From: Lachnospiraceae bacterium
GTDB taxonomy: Bacteria > Bacillota > Clostridia > Lachnospirales > Lachnospiraceae
Reading direction: 5' to 3'
Assembly: GCA_017619975.1 (NCBI GenBank)
Contig: JAFZRH010000066.1
Span: 1 to 47,454 of the forward strand
Length of the DNA: 47,454 bases
Part shown: piece by piece, positions 7,661-16,379 of the stretch
Position numbering within the stretch: the stretch's first letter is position 1
How the letters are laid out: the number at the start of each line of letters is the position of its first letter
Notes under the pieces: generated by a model
The model's database searches: none
What the model saw: the letters and a program-made list of their open reading frames with translations, nothing else
What the model was told of the DNA's origin: nothing
Made by a program: the position numbers and the translations under genes

Positions 7661-9028
7661 ATGTCCGAACGCACTTCTCCCAAATCCATGATCCGGGATC
7701 TGACCGGCGGCCCCATCGTTCCGCTGCTCTTAAGCTTTGCCCTGCCGCTGTTTTTGTCCAACGCCTTACAGGCCGTCTACAACCTGGTGGACCTGATCGT
7801 CGTGGGGAACTGCATCGGCGGGGCCGGTATGAGCGCGGTCTCCATCGGCGGGGATATCCTGCACCTGCTGACCTTTATCGCCATGGGCTTTTCTTCGGCC
7901 GGGCAGGTCCTGATCGCCCGCTCCGTCGGTGCCGGCCGCCCGGATGAAGTCAGAAAGACCATCGGCGCGCTCTTTTCTTTCCTGCTGGCGGCCTCCGTCG
8001 GCATGGCGATTCTCTGCTTTTTCCTGCGCTTTTCCGTTCTGGACTGGCTGAACACCCCGAAGGAATCCCGGGACTTCACGCTGGACTACACCGTCACCTG
8101 CGTCGTCGGGCTGCCGTTCATCTACGGCTACAATGTGGTCAGCGCCATCCTGCGCGGCATGGGCGATTCCCGGCGGCCCTTCGTTTTTATTGCCGTCGCC
8201 GCGATCCTGAACATGATCCTGGACGTGATCTTCGTCAAATACTGCGGGATGGAGGTCTTCGGCGCGGCGCTCGCCACCGTGATCGGGCAGGGCACCAGCT
8301 TCCTGACCGCGCTCTTCTATCTCTACCGCCGCCGCGAAAGCTTCGGCTTCGACTTTCGGCCGGCCAGCTTCCGCATCGAAAAACAGACCTTCCTGCGGAT
8401 GATCGCGCTCGGGATCCCCATGGCCATCCAGTCGGCCGCGATCAGCTTTTCCAAGATCGTCCTCATGGCCTGGATCAACACCTTCGGCGTGGATTATTCG
8501 GCGCTGGCCGGCGTCTTCAACAAGATCAACACGATGTGCGGCGTCATTTCGCAGTCCTTTACGACTTCCGGCAGCAGCATGGTGGGGCAGAATCTCGGCG
8601 CGCAGAAATACGAGCGCGCCAGAAAAACCGTCTTTGCCGTGCTGGCTTTCGGGCTGGGCTTTGCCGCGGTCTTTACCCTGGTCATGCTGCTGGCGCCGGA
8701 CTTTGTGTACGGTCTCTTTACGAAAGATCCGTCCGTGCTTTCCATCGCCGGCATCCTGACGCTCCCGATCATCCTGAATTTCTTCGGTGCCGCCACCCGC
8801 AGCGGCGCCTTCGCTCTCATCAACGGCTCGGGCCGGCCGAAAATAAACCTCGCGATCGCCATCATCGACGGCATGATCGCGAGGATCGGACTCGCTGCCT
8901 TATTCGGTTTTACCCTGGGGATGGGCTGCCGCGGCTTCTGGATGGGCGATGCCCTGGCCGGCTTCATGCCGCTTCTGATCGGAACCGTCTTCTACCTCTC
9001 CGGCCGCTGGAAACAGAAGAAGGCCTGA
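7661..9028 (+). CDS. MATE family efflux transporter (second copy)
   Basis: A twelve-helix MATE exporter of 455 residues. The N-terminus SKSMIRDLTGGPIVPLLLSF followed by LPLFLSNALQAVYNLVDLIVVG is typical of the NorM/DinF-like branch found in gut Clostridia, in which MATE genes often sit beside regulators. The ATG at 7661 gives the family-like N-terminus; the open frame goes 39 codons further upstream, but that part looks non-coding and contains the predicted promoter. No Shine-Dalgarno sequence precedes 7661. The stop codon abuts the stop of the convergent Pr6Pr-like gene with no bases between them and no visible terminator. Confidence 0.9.
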   Translation: MSERTSPKSMIRDLTGGPIVPLLLSFALPLFLSNALQAVYNLVDLIVVGNCIGGAGMSAVSIGGDILHLLTFIAMGFSSAGQVLIARSVGAGRPDEVRKTIGALFSFLLAASVGMAILCFFLRFSVLDWLNTPKESRDFTLDYTVTCVVGLPFIYGYNVVSAILRGMGDSRRPFVFIAVAAILNMILDVIFVKYCGMEVFGAALATVIGQGTSFLTALFYLYRRRESFGFDFRPASFRIEKQTFLRMIALGIPMAIQSAAISFSKIVLMAWINTFGVDYSALAGVFNKINTMCGVISQSFTTSGSSMVGQNLGAQKYERARKTVFAVLAFGLGFAAVFTLVMLLAPDFVYGLFTKDPSVLSIAGILTLPIILNFFGAATRSGAFALINGSGRPKINLAIAIIDGMIARIGLAALFGFTLGMGCRGFWMGDALAGFMPLLIGTVFYLSGRWKQKKA

Positions 9029-9952
9029 TCAGGCTTCCTCCAGAAAGGCGTCAAGATAAATTCGGATTCCCTCCGCGGCAGACATAGTGCTGCCGCTGTT
9101 TTTGATCATCAGTTCGATCACCTGCGTCGGGATCACGATGCTTTTCGTCCGGATCTCCTGTTTCCGGGACCGCGCCATATTCCCGATCAGCTCGCGCAGA
9201 TCGGCCCCTTCGCAGAAGGACCGGTACAGCTCGGCATCCAGTTTCCGCCGGCGCTGACAGCAGCGGTCATGGCCCAGCCGGAGCAGTATGGCGATGCCGA
9301 AGGAAAGAGGCAGGATCACGATCAGGGATACCCAGACGGGAACGCGCGTCGCGAAACCGTAAAAATCGTTCCAGCCGCCGTTGGCTTCTCCGATTGCGAC
9401 GACCATGACCAGATAGACGACCGTGTAAAGAGCCACGGGGATCATGGCGATTCCGGCTTCCGGAAGCCGGATCAGATGACTGTTGATAAAGCAGCAGAAA
9501 GCAACGATGGAGAGGATCGGGCAGACCGCATGAAGAAAGAAGCGGGATCCCGTAAAGATCAGGACGAAGCCTTTGACCGGCGCCAGAATGCACAGAGACA
9601 CCAGGAAAGTAAGGGAGACGGCGTTTACGGCGAGATACATCAGCACGACCACCCAGTCGGGCAGATGATAATACCCCGTCCGAAGACCGTCAACGGTATA
9701 GGGAACGGCGATCAGCATGGTCAGCCCCGCCAGGATGTTGGAGTCGACCGTGAACATACAAAAAGTACGGATCCCCATGTGATCGAAGTTTTCGTCAAGG
9801 ATCGTCACCAGATTCATCGTGACGCCCACGCAGACACAGACAGCCACGATGACCGCGCTGATCAGGGCGAACAGACATTGGATCCGGTTGCTTCTTATAG
9901 CAGGATTTTTCATAGGTTCTCTCATTTTATCCGTCTCTTCCGTTTCAGACAT
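9029..9952 (-). CDS. Pr6Pr-like six-helix membrane protein
   Basis: The 307-residue product has six to seven hydrophobic helices, and its GIRTFCMFTVDSNILAG segment after the first helix (residues ~60-76) resembles the FT..SN signature of the Pr6Pr/FAR-17a-like membrane family. The function of bacterial members is unknown. After the last helix comes a ~75-residue charged C-terminal cytoplasmic domain. ATG 9952 overlaps the end of the ABC permease gene by eight bases, so it is the third gene of the ABC operon and probably co-translated. That link suggests a role with the transporter, but nothing in the sequence proves it. Confidence 0.7.
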   Translation of the reverse strand: MSETEETDKMREPMKNPAIRSNRIQCLFALISAVIVAVCVCVGVTMNLVTILDENFDHMGIRTFCMFTVDSNILAGLTMLIAVPYTVDGLRTGYYHLPDWVVVLMYLAVNAVSLTFLVSLCILAPVKGFVLIFTGSRFFLHAVCPILSIVAFCCFINSHLIRLPEAGIAMIPVALYTVVYLVMVVAIGEANGGWNDFYGFATRVPVWVSLIVILPLSFGIAILLRLGHDRCCQRRRKLDAELYRSFCEGADLRELIGNMARSRKQEIRTKSIVIPTQVIELMIKNSGSTMSAAEGIRIYLDAFLEEA

Positions 9953-10739
9953 CCCGTCTCGCCGTCACCAGATGCGTCAGCAGCACAAAGACTACGAGAT
10001 AAACGCCCGCTATGATTCCGCTGCGGGTCAGTTCCGCTGCTTTCGCGCTCAGATCCGTGCTGACCGTCAGGCAGTCTGCCAGCCAGTATTCGGAAAAATA
10101 GATCTTTTTCTTTTCCGTAAAAATATCGATTAACGTCAGGATCAGCGAAAGCAGCGACGGCGCAATGATATTGAACGCGATCGCGGCGCCGCTTTTCTTA
10201 AACAGGAACGCGAAAAAGCTGAAAAAGGCAGCATACGCCAGGATGACCAGCAGCTGGATCAGGAAACGGTAAAGATCCAGAAGCTCCCAGTCTTTGCCGA
10301 CGCCCCAGTACGCGCTGGCTAACACAAAGGCCAGACCGCAGGCGGCCAGGCAGAAAACAAGCGTCCCCGCGGCCGTGACGATCTGTTTCGCAGCCGTCGA
10401 TTTCATCCGGGAAAAGCCCCGTCCGATCACATTTTTCGCGGTTCCGTTCACATAGTCCGAACAGATAAAGAGCGCGAAAAAGATCCCCAGCAGCAAAGTC
10501 AGATTGTTTCCGTTCAGAGCAGACAGGAGATATCCCCTGCCGTTCAGATGAAGGCCGAGGCCGAACGACTCAAGCATCTCCATGTCAATCTCCAGCCCGA
10601 TATCGGCTTTCATCAGCCGGATCATGGAATAGGTGGAAAAGATCCCCAGGAATACGACGGCGCCGAGCACCGCCAGGCAGACGTAAAAGCTGACCTGACG
10701 GAAAAGCTTCCGCAGTTCAAAACAAAGCAGTTTTCCCAT
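9945..10739 (-). CDS. ABC transporter permease (ABC-2 / BcrB-like)
   Basis: A 264-residue membrane subunit with six hydrophobic helices: an N-terminal one after MGKLLCFELRKLFRQ, and five in the region from about residue 75 onwards. The architecture and the partner ATPase fit the bacitracin/lantibiotic-export type (BcrAB-like) half of ABC-2 permeases. The ATG at 10739 comes one base after the ATPase stop codon (TAAgATG), so the two are translationally coupled. The frame is open far upstream inside the ATPase gene, but that part is an overlap artefact. The substrate is unknown; peptide antibiotics are the usual guess for this type. Confidence 0.85.
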   Translation of the reverse strand: MGKLLCFELRKLFRQVSFYVCLAVLGAVVFLGIFSTYSMIRLMKADIGLEIDMEMLESFGLGLHLNGRGYLLSALNGNNLTLLLGIFFALFICSDYVNGTAKNVIGRGFSRMKSTAAKQIVTAAGTLVFCLAACGLAFVLASAYWGVGKDWELLDLYRFLIQLLVILAYAAFFSFFAFLFKKSGAAIAFNIIAPSLLSLILTLIDIFTEKKKIYFSEYWLADCLTVSTDLSAKAAELTRSGIIAGVYLVVFVLLTHLVTARRDV

Positions 10740-10740
10740 C

Positions 10741-11634
10741 TTACCGACCGATCCTTTCCATGAAAAAGCTCTCCAGCGAGCTGTTTTCGTGCGAAATGCT
10801 GCTGACTTCGATGCCCGCCTCCACCAGAAGGCGGTTGAGCCGCGGCACATCCCCCGTCTGTCCCTGCACCAGCAGGGCATGATCCCGGACCGTAATGTTT
10901 TCCGCTCCGGCCGCCGGAAGAAGCGCTTCCCGGGCCGCCTGCGGATCGTTGACCACAAAGCGGGTCCGGTTGCCGTCTCTGTTTCGCAGATCCTCGCTGC
11001 GGATCTCCTCCACCAGCTTCCCGTTGTTGATGATCCCGAAACGCGTCGCAATCTTCGAGAGCTCGTCCAGCAGATGACTGGAGATCAGGAACGTGATCCC
11101 TCTCTCCCGGTTCAGCGACTGGATCAGATTCCGCATCTCCAGGATCCCCGCCGGATCCAGACCGTTGACCGGCTCATCCAGCACGATGAAATCCGGATGG
11201 TTTAACAGCGCGATGCCGATGCCCAGGCGCTGCTTCATGCCCAAAGAGAACTTGCCGGCCTTTTTGCTGCCGGTGCCTTCCAGTCCGATCAGCCCCAGCA
11301 CGTCCTTGACTTCCGAAAGATCCGTTCCGTAAAGCCCCGCAAAGCGCGTGAGATTCTCCTGCGCACTGCAGTTTTTATAAAAACCGGGCGTTTCGACCAG
11401 CGAACCGATGCGCCGCCGGCTCTGCGCGGTCGGTGCCGCACCGAACAGTTCATAGCTTCCGGAAGTCGGCAGAGCCAGCGATAAGACCAGCCGCATCAGC
11501 GTAGTCTTGCCGGCGCCGTTTTTCCCGATAAAGCCGTAGATATCGCCCTGTTCGATGGTCATATCCACATGGTCCACGGCCAGTTTGGAGCCGAAGGCTT
11601 TGGTCAGACCGTAGGTTTGAAGTACCGTTGACAT
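10741..11634 (-). CDS. ABC transporter ATP-binding protein (BcrA-like)
   Basis: The 297-residue ATPase energises the neighbouring permease. It shows a Walker A (GKNGAGKTT, near residue 40), a Q-loop region (ETPGFYKN), the signature FSLGMKQR, Walker B with catalytic Glu (FIVLDEP), the D-loop GLDP and the H-loop His (ISSHLLDEL). A ~90-residue C-terminal extension is typical of BcrA/NatA-like proteins. The start at 11634 is preceded by AGGAGAAAGGA; upstream in-frame codons lie beyond the promoter. It is the first gene of a three-gene operon with permease and Pr6Pr-like protein. Confidence 0.93.
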   Translation of the reverse strand: MSTVLQTYGLTKAFGSKLAVDHVDMTIEQGDIYGFIGKNGAGKTTLMRLVLSLALPTSGSYELFGAAPTAQSRRRIGSLVETPGFYKNCSAQENLTRFAGLYGTDLSEVKDVLGLIGLEGTGSKKAGKFSLGMKQRLGIGIALLNHPDFIVLDEPVNGLDPAGILEMRNLIQSLNRERGITFLISSHLLDELSKIATRFGIINNGKLVEEIRSEDLRNRDGNRTRFVVNDPQAAREALLPAAGAENITVRDHALLVQGQTGDVPRLNRLLVEAGIEVSSISHENSSLESFFMERIGR

Positions 11635-11667
11635 GTCGTCATCCTTTCTCCTGCTTTTCTTTTGTTC

Positions 11668-11696
11668 ATCATACCATGTTCCCGCCTCTGTGACAA
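11668..11696 (-). promoter_or_regulatory. Sigma-A promoter of the ABC operon
   Basis: Minus-strand TTGTCA (11696-11691), a 17-base spacer, TATGAT (11673-11668), ~35 bases before the ATPase start. Confidence 0.7.
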
Positions 11697-11738
11697 TCCG
11701 GTTTCGCACCGTCTGCCCGATTTCCCGCCTCCCTGCGC

Positions 11739-11767
11739 TGTACAAAAGCTTTCCTTTCGGGTATAAT
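11739..11767 (+). promoter_or_regulatory. Sigma-A promoter of psuG
   Basis: TGTACA (11739-11744), a 17-base spacer and a perfect TATAAT (11762-11767), ~30 bases before the TTG start. Confidence 0.65.
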
Positions 11768-11798
11768 ACAGCCATCCGAATAAACAGGAGGTTCTTCC

Positions 11799-12719
11799 TT
11801 GAATCCTTTTCTTGATATCCATCCGGACGTGGCGGAGGCTGTACGCCAGAAGCGGCCCGTCGTTGCCCTCGAGTCCACCATCATCTCCCACGGCATGCCT
11901 TATCCGCAGAACGTCGAAACGGCTCTTAAGGTCGAGCAGACGATCCGCGAAAACGGCGCCGTTCCCGCGACGGTCGCGATCATCGGCGGCCGCCTGAAGG
12001 CAGGATTAAGCCCCGAAGAGATCGAATATTTCGGCAAAAAAGGCCGGGCCATCGCAAAGGCTTCGCGGCGGGATCTGGCTGTGCTTGCCGCGCGCGGCGA
12101 GGACGGGGCCACCACCGTGACCACGACCATGATCATCGCGCATATGGCCGGGATTAAGATCTTCGCGACCGGCGGCATCGGCGGCGTGCACCGCGGAGCG
12201 GAGACGACCATGGATATCTCCGCCGACCTGGAGGAGCTGGCTAAAACGCCGGTCATGGTCATCTGCGCCGGCGCGAAAAGCATTCTGGATCTGGGCCTGA
12301 CGCTGGAATATCTGGAGACCAAGGGCGTTCCGGTGCTGGGGTATCAAACGAAGGAGCTTCCGGCCTTTTATACGCGGCAGAGCGGCTTTTCGGTCGATTA
12401 CCGGATCGATACGCCCTCTCAGCTGGCTCAGATCCTGTATACGCGGGAGCAGCTGGGTCTGTCGGGAGGCGTACTGGTCGCCAATCCGATCCCGGAGCCG
12501 TACTCCATGCCGAAAGAAGTGATCGACGCCGCGATCGATCGGGCGATCCGGGAAAGCCGGGAACAGGGCATCCGGGGCAAAGGGACCACCCCTTTCCTGC
12601 TGGCCCGGGTGGCGGAGCTGACCGGCGGAGAATCGCTCGCCGCAAATATCGAACTGGTTTTGAACAATGCCCGTCTGGCGGCGAAGACCGCGGCGGAATA
12701 CTGCAGATTATCACACTGA
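11799..12719 (+). CDS. psuG: Pseudouridine-5'-phosphate glycosidase
   Basis: The enzyme reversibly splits pseudouridine 5'-phosphate into uracil and ribose 5-phosphate, salvaging modified nucleosides from RNA turnover. The 306 residues carry the family blocks VALESTIISHGMPYP near the N-terminus, TTVTTTM and IFATGGIGGVHRGAE in the middle, and AGAKSILD, whose Lys is the expected Schiff-base residue. The start is TTG at 11799, eight bases after AGGAGG; the next in-frame Met would remove the first conserved block. The usual partner, pseudouridine kinase PsuK, is not adjacent. The peptidase gene follows by 13 bases. upp, which would use the released uracil, lies elsewhere in the window. Confidence 0.93.
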   Translation: MNPFLDIHPDVAEAVRQKRPVVALESTIISHGMPYPQNVETALKVEQTIRENGAVPATVAIIGGRLKAGLSPEEIEYFGKKGRAIAKASRRDLAVLAARGEDGATTVTTTMIIAHMAGIKIFATGGIGGVHRGAETTMDISADLEELAKTPVMVICAGAKSILDLGLTLEYLETKGVPVLGYQTKELPAFYTRQSGFSVDYRIDTPSQLAQILYTREQLGLSGGVLVANPIPEPYSMPKEVIDAAIDRAIRESREQGIRGKGTTPFLLARVAELTGGESLAANIELVLNNARLAAKTAAEYCRLSH

Positions 12720-12732
12720 CAGGAGGAAAAAC

Positions 12733-13155
12733 ATGAAGGTTTCACAACTGCCCTACGAACGGGTCAGGATCGAAGAACTGCGCGAAGCGATGCCGCAGAT
12801 CGTAGAAAGGATCCGCGGCGCAAAATCGGCAGAGGAGATCCTTGCTGCCCGGGAAGACTACCGGAAGCTGCTCAAGCGGTTTTACACCAACGCCGCGCTG
12901 GCCCAGATGCGCTACACCTTAAACACCGTGGACGAATTCTACGTCGGCGAGAACGAATACTATGACGAGATCGGTCCCGAAGCGCAGGCACTGAATCAGG
13001 AGTACATCAAAGCCATGATGGAATCTCCTCTTCGCCCCGCGCTGGAGGAAAAGCTCGGCACGCTGGTCTTTAAACAGTGGGAAGTCGAATTAAAGAGCAT
13101 GTCGCCCGCCATCATCGAGGACATGGTGGAGGAAAACAAGGTGGTCATGGAGTAG
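12733..13155 (+). pseudogene. pepF: M3 oligoendopeptidase F, N-terminal fragment (frameshifted)
   Basis: The first 140 residues of an M3-family oligoendopeptidase, starting at an ATG with AGGAGG eight bases upstream. This is the helical N-terminal lobe that covers the active-site cleft. The frame ends at TAG 13153-13155, exactly where the sequence should continue. Switching frame at that point gives ...E-(Y)-SKLMAGMDF, a smooth join, so about two bases appear to be missing. Without the second fragment this piece has no catalytic residues. It could be a real inactivation or a sequencing or assembly error. Confidence 0.8.
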
Positions 13156-13162
13156 CAAGCTC

Positions 13163-14410
13163 ATGGCCGGCATGGACTTTGAGTTCCGCGGTGAAAAGAT
13201 GCCCCGTTCGATCCTGATGGGCTACGCCAAATCCGACGACCGCGCCACCCGGAAAGAGTGCTACGAAGCGCTCGGAAAGGGGCTGTCCGCCCATGCCGCC
13301 GAGCTGGACGATATCTACGACCGGCTGGTGCACATCCGTGACCGCATGGCGAAAAAGATGGGCTATAAGAACTTTGTGGAGCTCGGTTACTACCGCATGG
13401 GCCGGCTGGCCTACGATCAGGAAAGCATTGCCGTCTTCCGCGGGAACATCCTGAAGGACGTCGTGCCTGCGGTTGCAAAGCTCCGTCTGGAGAACGCGAA
13501 GCGGCTCGGCATCGAAGGCGATTTCATGCTTTACGACAACGACGTCGTGATCCCGGGCGGCGATCCGAAGCCGCTCGGCAAGGAAGCCATCTTCGAAGCA
13601 GCGAAAAAGATGTATCACGCCATGAGTCCCGAGACCGCACAGTTCATCGATCTGATGATGGAGAACGAAGCCTTTGACGTGGATTCCCGCAAAAACAAGT
13701 GGGGCGGCGGTTACTGCACGGAGTTCCCGCTGTACAAACAGCCCTTCATTTTAGCCAATTTCAACGGCACCGCGGGCGACGTGGACGTGATGACGCATGA
13801 GGCCGGTCACGCCCTGAACGCCTGGTTCTGCTTTGACAACGAGCCGTTCGAGCTGAGCATGGGCATGGAGACCGCAGAGACGCACTCCATGAGCATGGAA
13901 TTCTTCGCCTGGCCGCACATGGACAAGTTCTTCGGGGACAAAGCGAAAGAATACCGTTTCATGCACGCGCTGGAAACCTTCACTTTCCTGCCCTACGGCA
14001 CCATCGTGGACTATTTCCAGCATCTCGTTTACGAAAACCCGGATATGACGCCGGCCGAGCGCAAGGCCTGCTGGAACGGGCTGGAAGCGAAATTCCGCCC
14101 GTGGATCTCCACGAAGGGCATTCCTTACCTCGAGGAAGGCACCCGCTGGCAGTACCAGATGCACATTTACGAGAGCCCCTTCTACTACATTGATTACGTG
14201 CTGGCGCAGACCGCAGCCTTTGAGTTCCTGCTGGCTTCGCAGGAAAACTATGACGACGCCTTTGGGCGCTACATCGCCCTCTCCAAGAAGGGCGGTACGA
14301 AGCTCTGGCCGCAGCTTTTGAAGGAAGCCGGCCTGGCTTCGCCTTTTGAGCCCGGCGCCCTGAAAGAGGTAGCGGAGAAAGTGGAAGCGCTGCTGGAAAG
14401 CATCCGGTAA
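13163..14410 (+). pseudogene. pepF: M3 oligoendopeptidase F, catalytic C-terminal fragment
   Basis: The remaining ~415 residues of the broken oligoendopeptidase, a cytoplasmic zinc protease that degrades short peptides. The zinc site HEAGH is intact (codons 13796-13810), and the third ligand Glu follows ~25 residues on, in the METAETHSMSMEF block. The usual C-terminal Tyr/His substrate motif (YESPFYYIDY) is present. Together with the first fragment the length, about 555-560 residues, is normal for the family. No ribosome binding site precedes the internal ATG 13163, so independent translation is doubtful. The undamaged codon usage and catalytic residues suggest that the break is recent, or technical. 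Confidence 0.85.
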
Positions 14411-14431
14411 ACAAATCTTTCACAACAGGCA

Positions 14432-14461
14432 AAGAGCCGCCCCTTTGGCCGGGCGGCTCTT
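14432..14461. terminator. Bidirectional terminator between pepF and cvpA
   Basis: An 11-bp stem, aagagccgccc with gggcggctctt, with TCTTTTTG on the plus side and an A-rich flank on the other. It ends both the psuG-pepF unit and the minus-strand operon that finishes with cvpA. Confidence 0.85.
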
Positions 14462-14496
14462 CTTTTTGTTCTGCTCCGTATTCGTTTTTGCTCTTC

Positions 14497-15300
14497 TTAT
14501 TCCCCGAAGAAGCCGATCAGCGGATTGTGTTCCGCGATAAAGCTGACGACCGGCGCTCCTTTGGCAAAGCCCGCAAAGCTGTCCGGCCACATATGCTGCC
14601 AGGCATACAAAGCAACCAGGATCACGGCCGCGAAAGTCAGGAAATTGACCGCGACGCCGAGGACTTTATCCAGCGTGCCGACGACAGGGATCTTTCCGAA
14701 CAGTCTGGAAAGACCCGTTCCCGCCAGACGCAGCACGATCAGAACAACGACGAACACGATAATGATCAGCAGCACGCGGACGATAAAGCGGATGGCCTTA
14801 TGCGCCAGCTCCGTCGCCATCTTTCCGATGTGCTCCGAGGCTTTTCCGGAATTGTCGTGAATGGATTTGGCCAGACTGAAAAACTTCTCCCGGCGGGTGT
14901 TCTCTTGGATGCCGACACTGGCCAGCACTTCATCCACCTTGGCCAGGCCCTCGTTTTTCATCAGAAGGGCATATTCTTCGTCGGTCAGCGTTTCCGGACG
15001 GCCGGGGGTGAAATCCATCAGATCCCAGTCGATGTTGTCCAGCTCAAGAGCTGCTTTCTCCGAGGCCTCCTGGATCTTCGTCTCCGACTTGGAATAGACG
15101 AATTCCGTGATGGGATCTTCAAAAAGAGCGGTCGCCAGACGCGCGCCGATCACCGCCGCCACGATGGATGCGAGCCAGACGACGCAGTAGACGAAGCCTT
15201 TCTTTGCTCCGTGGATGAGGCTGAACACCAGCGCCCCTACAATCAGCAGATCCACGATCAGGCCTGCTACAGACCAGATGTTCAATACGGTGGGTTCCAT
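14497..15300 (-). CDS. CvpA family membrane protein
   Basis: A 267-residue membrane protein with two N-terminal helices (residues ~8-30 and ~35-58), a long charged loop of about 110 residues, and two C-terminal helices with the family's RLAGTGLSRLFGKIPVVGTLDKVLG segment. CvpA relatives are linked to colicin V export and envelope integrity, but their mechanism is unsettled. The AAGGAGGAG site fixes the ATG at 15300. It lies 17 bases after galM and is the last gene of the recG-galK-galM-cvpA run, before a terminator. Confidence 0.8.
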   Translation of the reverse strand: MEPTVLNIWSVAGLIVDLLIVGALVFSLIHGAKKGFVYCVVWLASIVAAVIGARLATALFEDPITEFVYSKSETKIQEASEKAALELDNIDWDLMDFTPGRPETLTDEEYALLMKNEGLAKVDEVLASVGIQENTRREKFFSLAKSIHDNSGKASEHIGKMATELAHKAIRFIVRVLLIIIVFVVVLIVLRLAGTGLSRLFGKIPVVGTLDKVLGVAVNFLTFAAVILVALYAWQHMWPDSFAGFAKGAPVVSFIAEHNPLIGFFGE

Positions 15301-15317
15301 TTTTCTCCTCCTTCTTA

Positions 15318-16379
15318 TTATATCCGGATCATGACCGCTTTGCGGCGCCGGACCCTGCTTGCGCCCCGGAAACGGTATTCCGTACGGGAACGCCAGACCT
15401 CTCCCGCCCGAAGCACGGGACTCGGGAAATTCGGATGATGCACGGCATCCGGGAACCCCTGCGTCTCCAGACAGATTCCCTGATGATCCGCATAGACCGC
15501 CCCGTTTTTACCGGGCACATTGCCTAAAAAGCCGGCCGTATAGACCTGTATGGCCGGACGGTCCGTATAGACTTCCGCGGAAAGTGTTCCGTCCGGTGCC
15601 TTAAGCCAGGCGGCCGGAACCGCATCACTGCCCGAAAGCACAAAGTTGTGATCCAGGCCCTGCGTCGTTTTCAGTTCCGGTGCGGAAATCAGCTCGCCGA
15701 CCGTCTTTTCCGTTCTCAGATCCAGCACACTCCCGCTGACGGGCCTGATCTCGCCCGTCGGGATCATCTGCTCATCTGTCGGCGTAAAGAAATCAGCAGT
15801 CAGCTTCAGCCGGTGCCCTCCCACCGAGCCCGATTCATGGCCGGACAAATTAAAATAGCTGTGATTGGTCAGATTCAGAACCGTCGGCGCATCCGTTTCC
15901 GCTTCATATTCGATGACGAGGGACTCCTCTGTCAGGCGGTACGTGACCTGTACCATCAGATTCCCCGGGAAGCCCATATCGCCGTCGGGCGAAATCAGGC
16001 GAAAAACCGCCCGGTCCTCACCGGCGGGAAGCGGGGTCCATATCTGCCGGGAAAAACCGAAGGGACCGCCGTGCAGCTGGTTTTTTCCTTCGTTGGGAGG
16101 AAGCACAAAACACTTCCCGTCCAGCTCAAAGCCGGGGGCGGCGATCCGATTGCAAAAGCGCCCTACCGTCGCGCCGAAATAGGCTTCGCCAAAGAAATAC
16201 TCTTCCGCGCTGTCGTATCCCAGGACCACGTCCCGCCGCCTGCCGCTTTCATCTGTCACGAGAAGGCTCCGCAGCGTCGCGCCGAGACTCAGAACTTTCG
16301 CTTCCAGACCGCGGCCGTTCGAAATGGTCAGCTCGTGCACTTCGCCGGCCGGGCAGCTGCCGAAATACTGCATGCTCAT
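15318..16379 (-). CDS. galM: Aldose 1-epimerase (galactose mutarotase)
   Basis: The enzyme interconverts the alpha and beta anomers of galactose and glucose so that galactokinase receives the alpha form. The 353 residues have the beta-sandwich motifs TVGRFCNRIA (after ~residue 75), NEGKNQLHGG with the catalytic His, TNHSYFNLSGH with the second His, and a GLDHNFVL block. The start at 16379 overlaps the galK stop as ATGA, which settles the start and couples translation. Upstream continuation of the frame lies wholly inside galK. Confidence 0.93.
   Translation of the reverse strand: MSMQYFGSCPAGEVHELTISNGRGLEAKVLSLGATLRSLLVTDESGRRRDVVLGYDSAEEYFFGEAYFGATVGRFCNRIAAPGFELDGKCFVLPPNEGKNQLHGGPFGFSRQIWTPLPAGEDRAVFRLISPDGDMGFPGNLMVQVTYRLTEESLVIEYEAETDAPTVLNLTNHSYFNLSGHESGSVGGHRLKLTADFFTPTDEQMIPTGEIRPVSGSVLDLRTEKTVGELISAPELKTTQGLDHNFVLSGSDAVPAAWLKAPDGTLSAEVYTDRPAIQVYTAGFLGNVPGKNGAVYADHQGICLETQGFPDAVHHPNFPSPVLRAGEVWRSRTEYRFRGASRVRRRKAVMIRI

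Noticed and set aside
13150..13165. Programmed frameshift in the oligoendopeptidase
   Set aside because: GAG-TAG-C offers no favourable re-pairing and has no prfB-like upstream site at the right distance; a two-base loss explains the join better.
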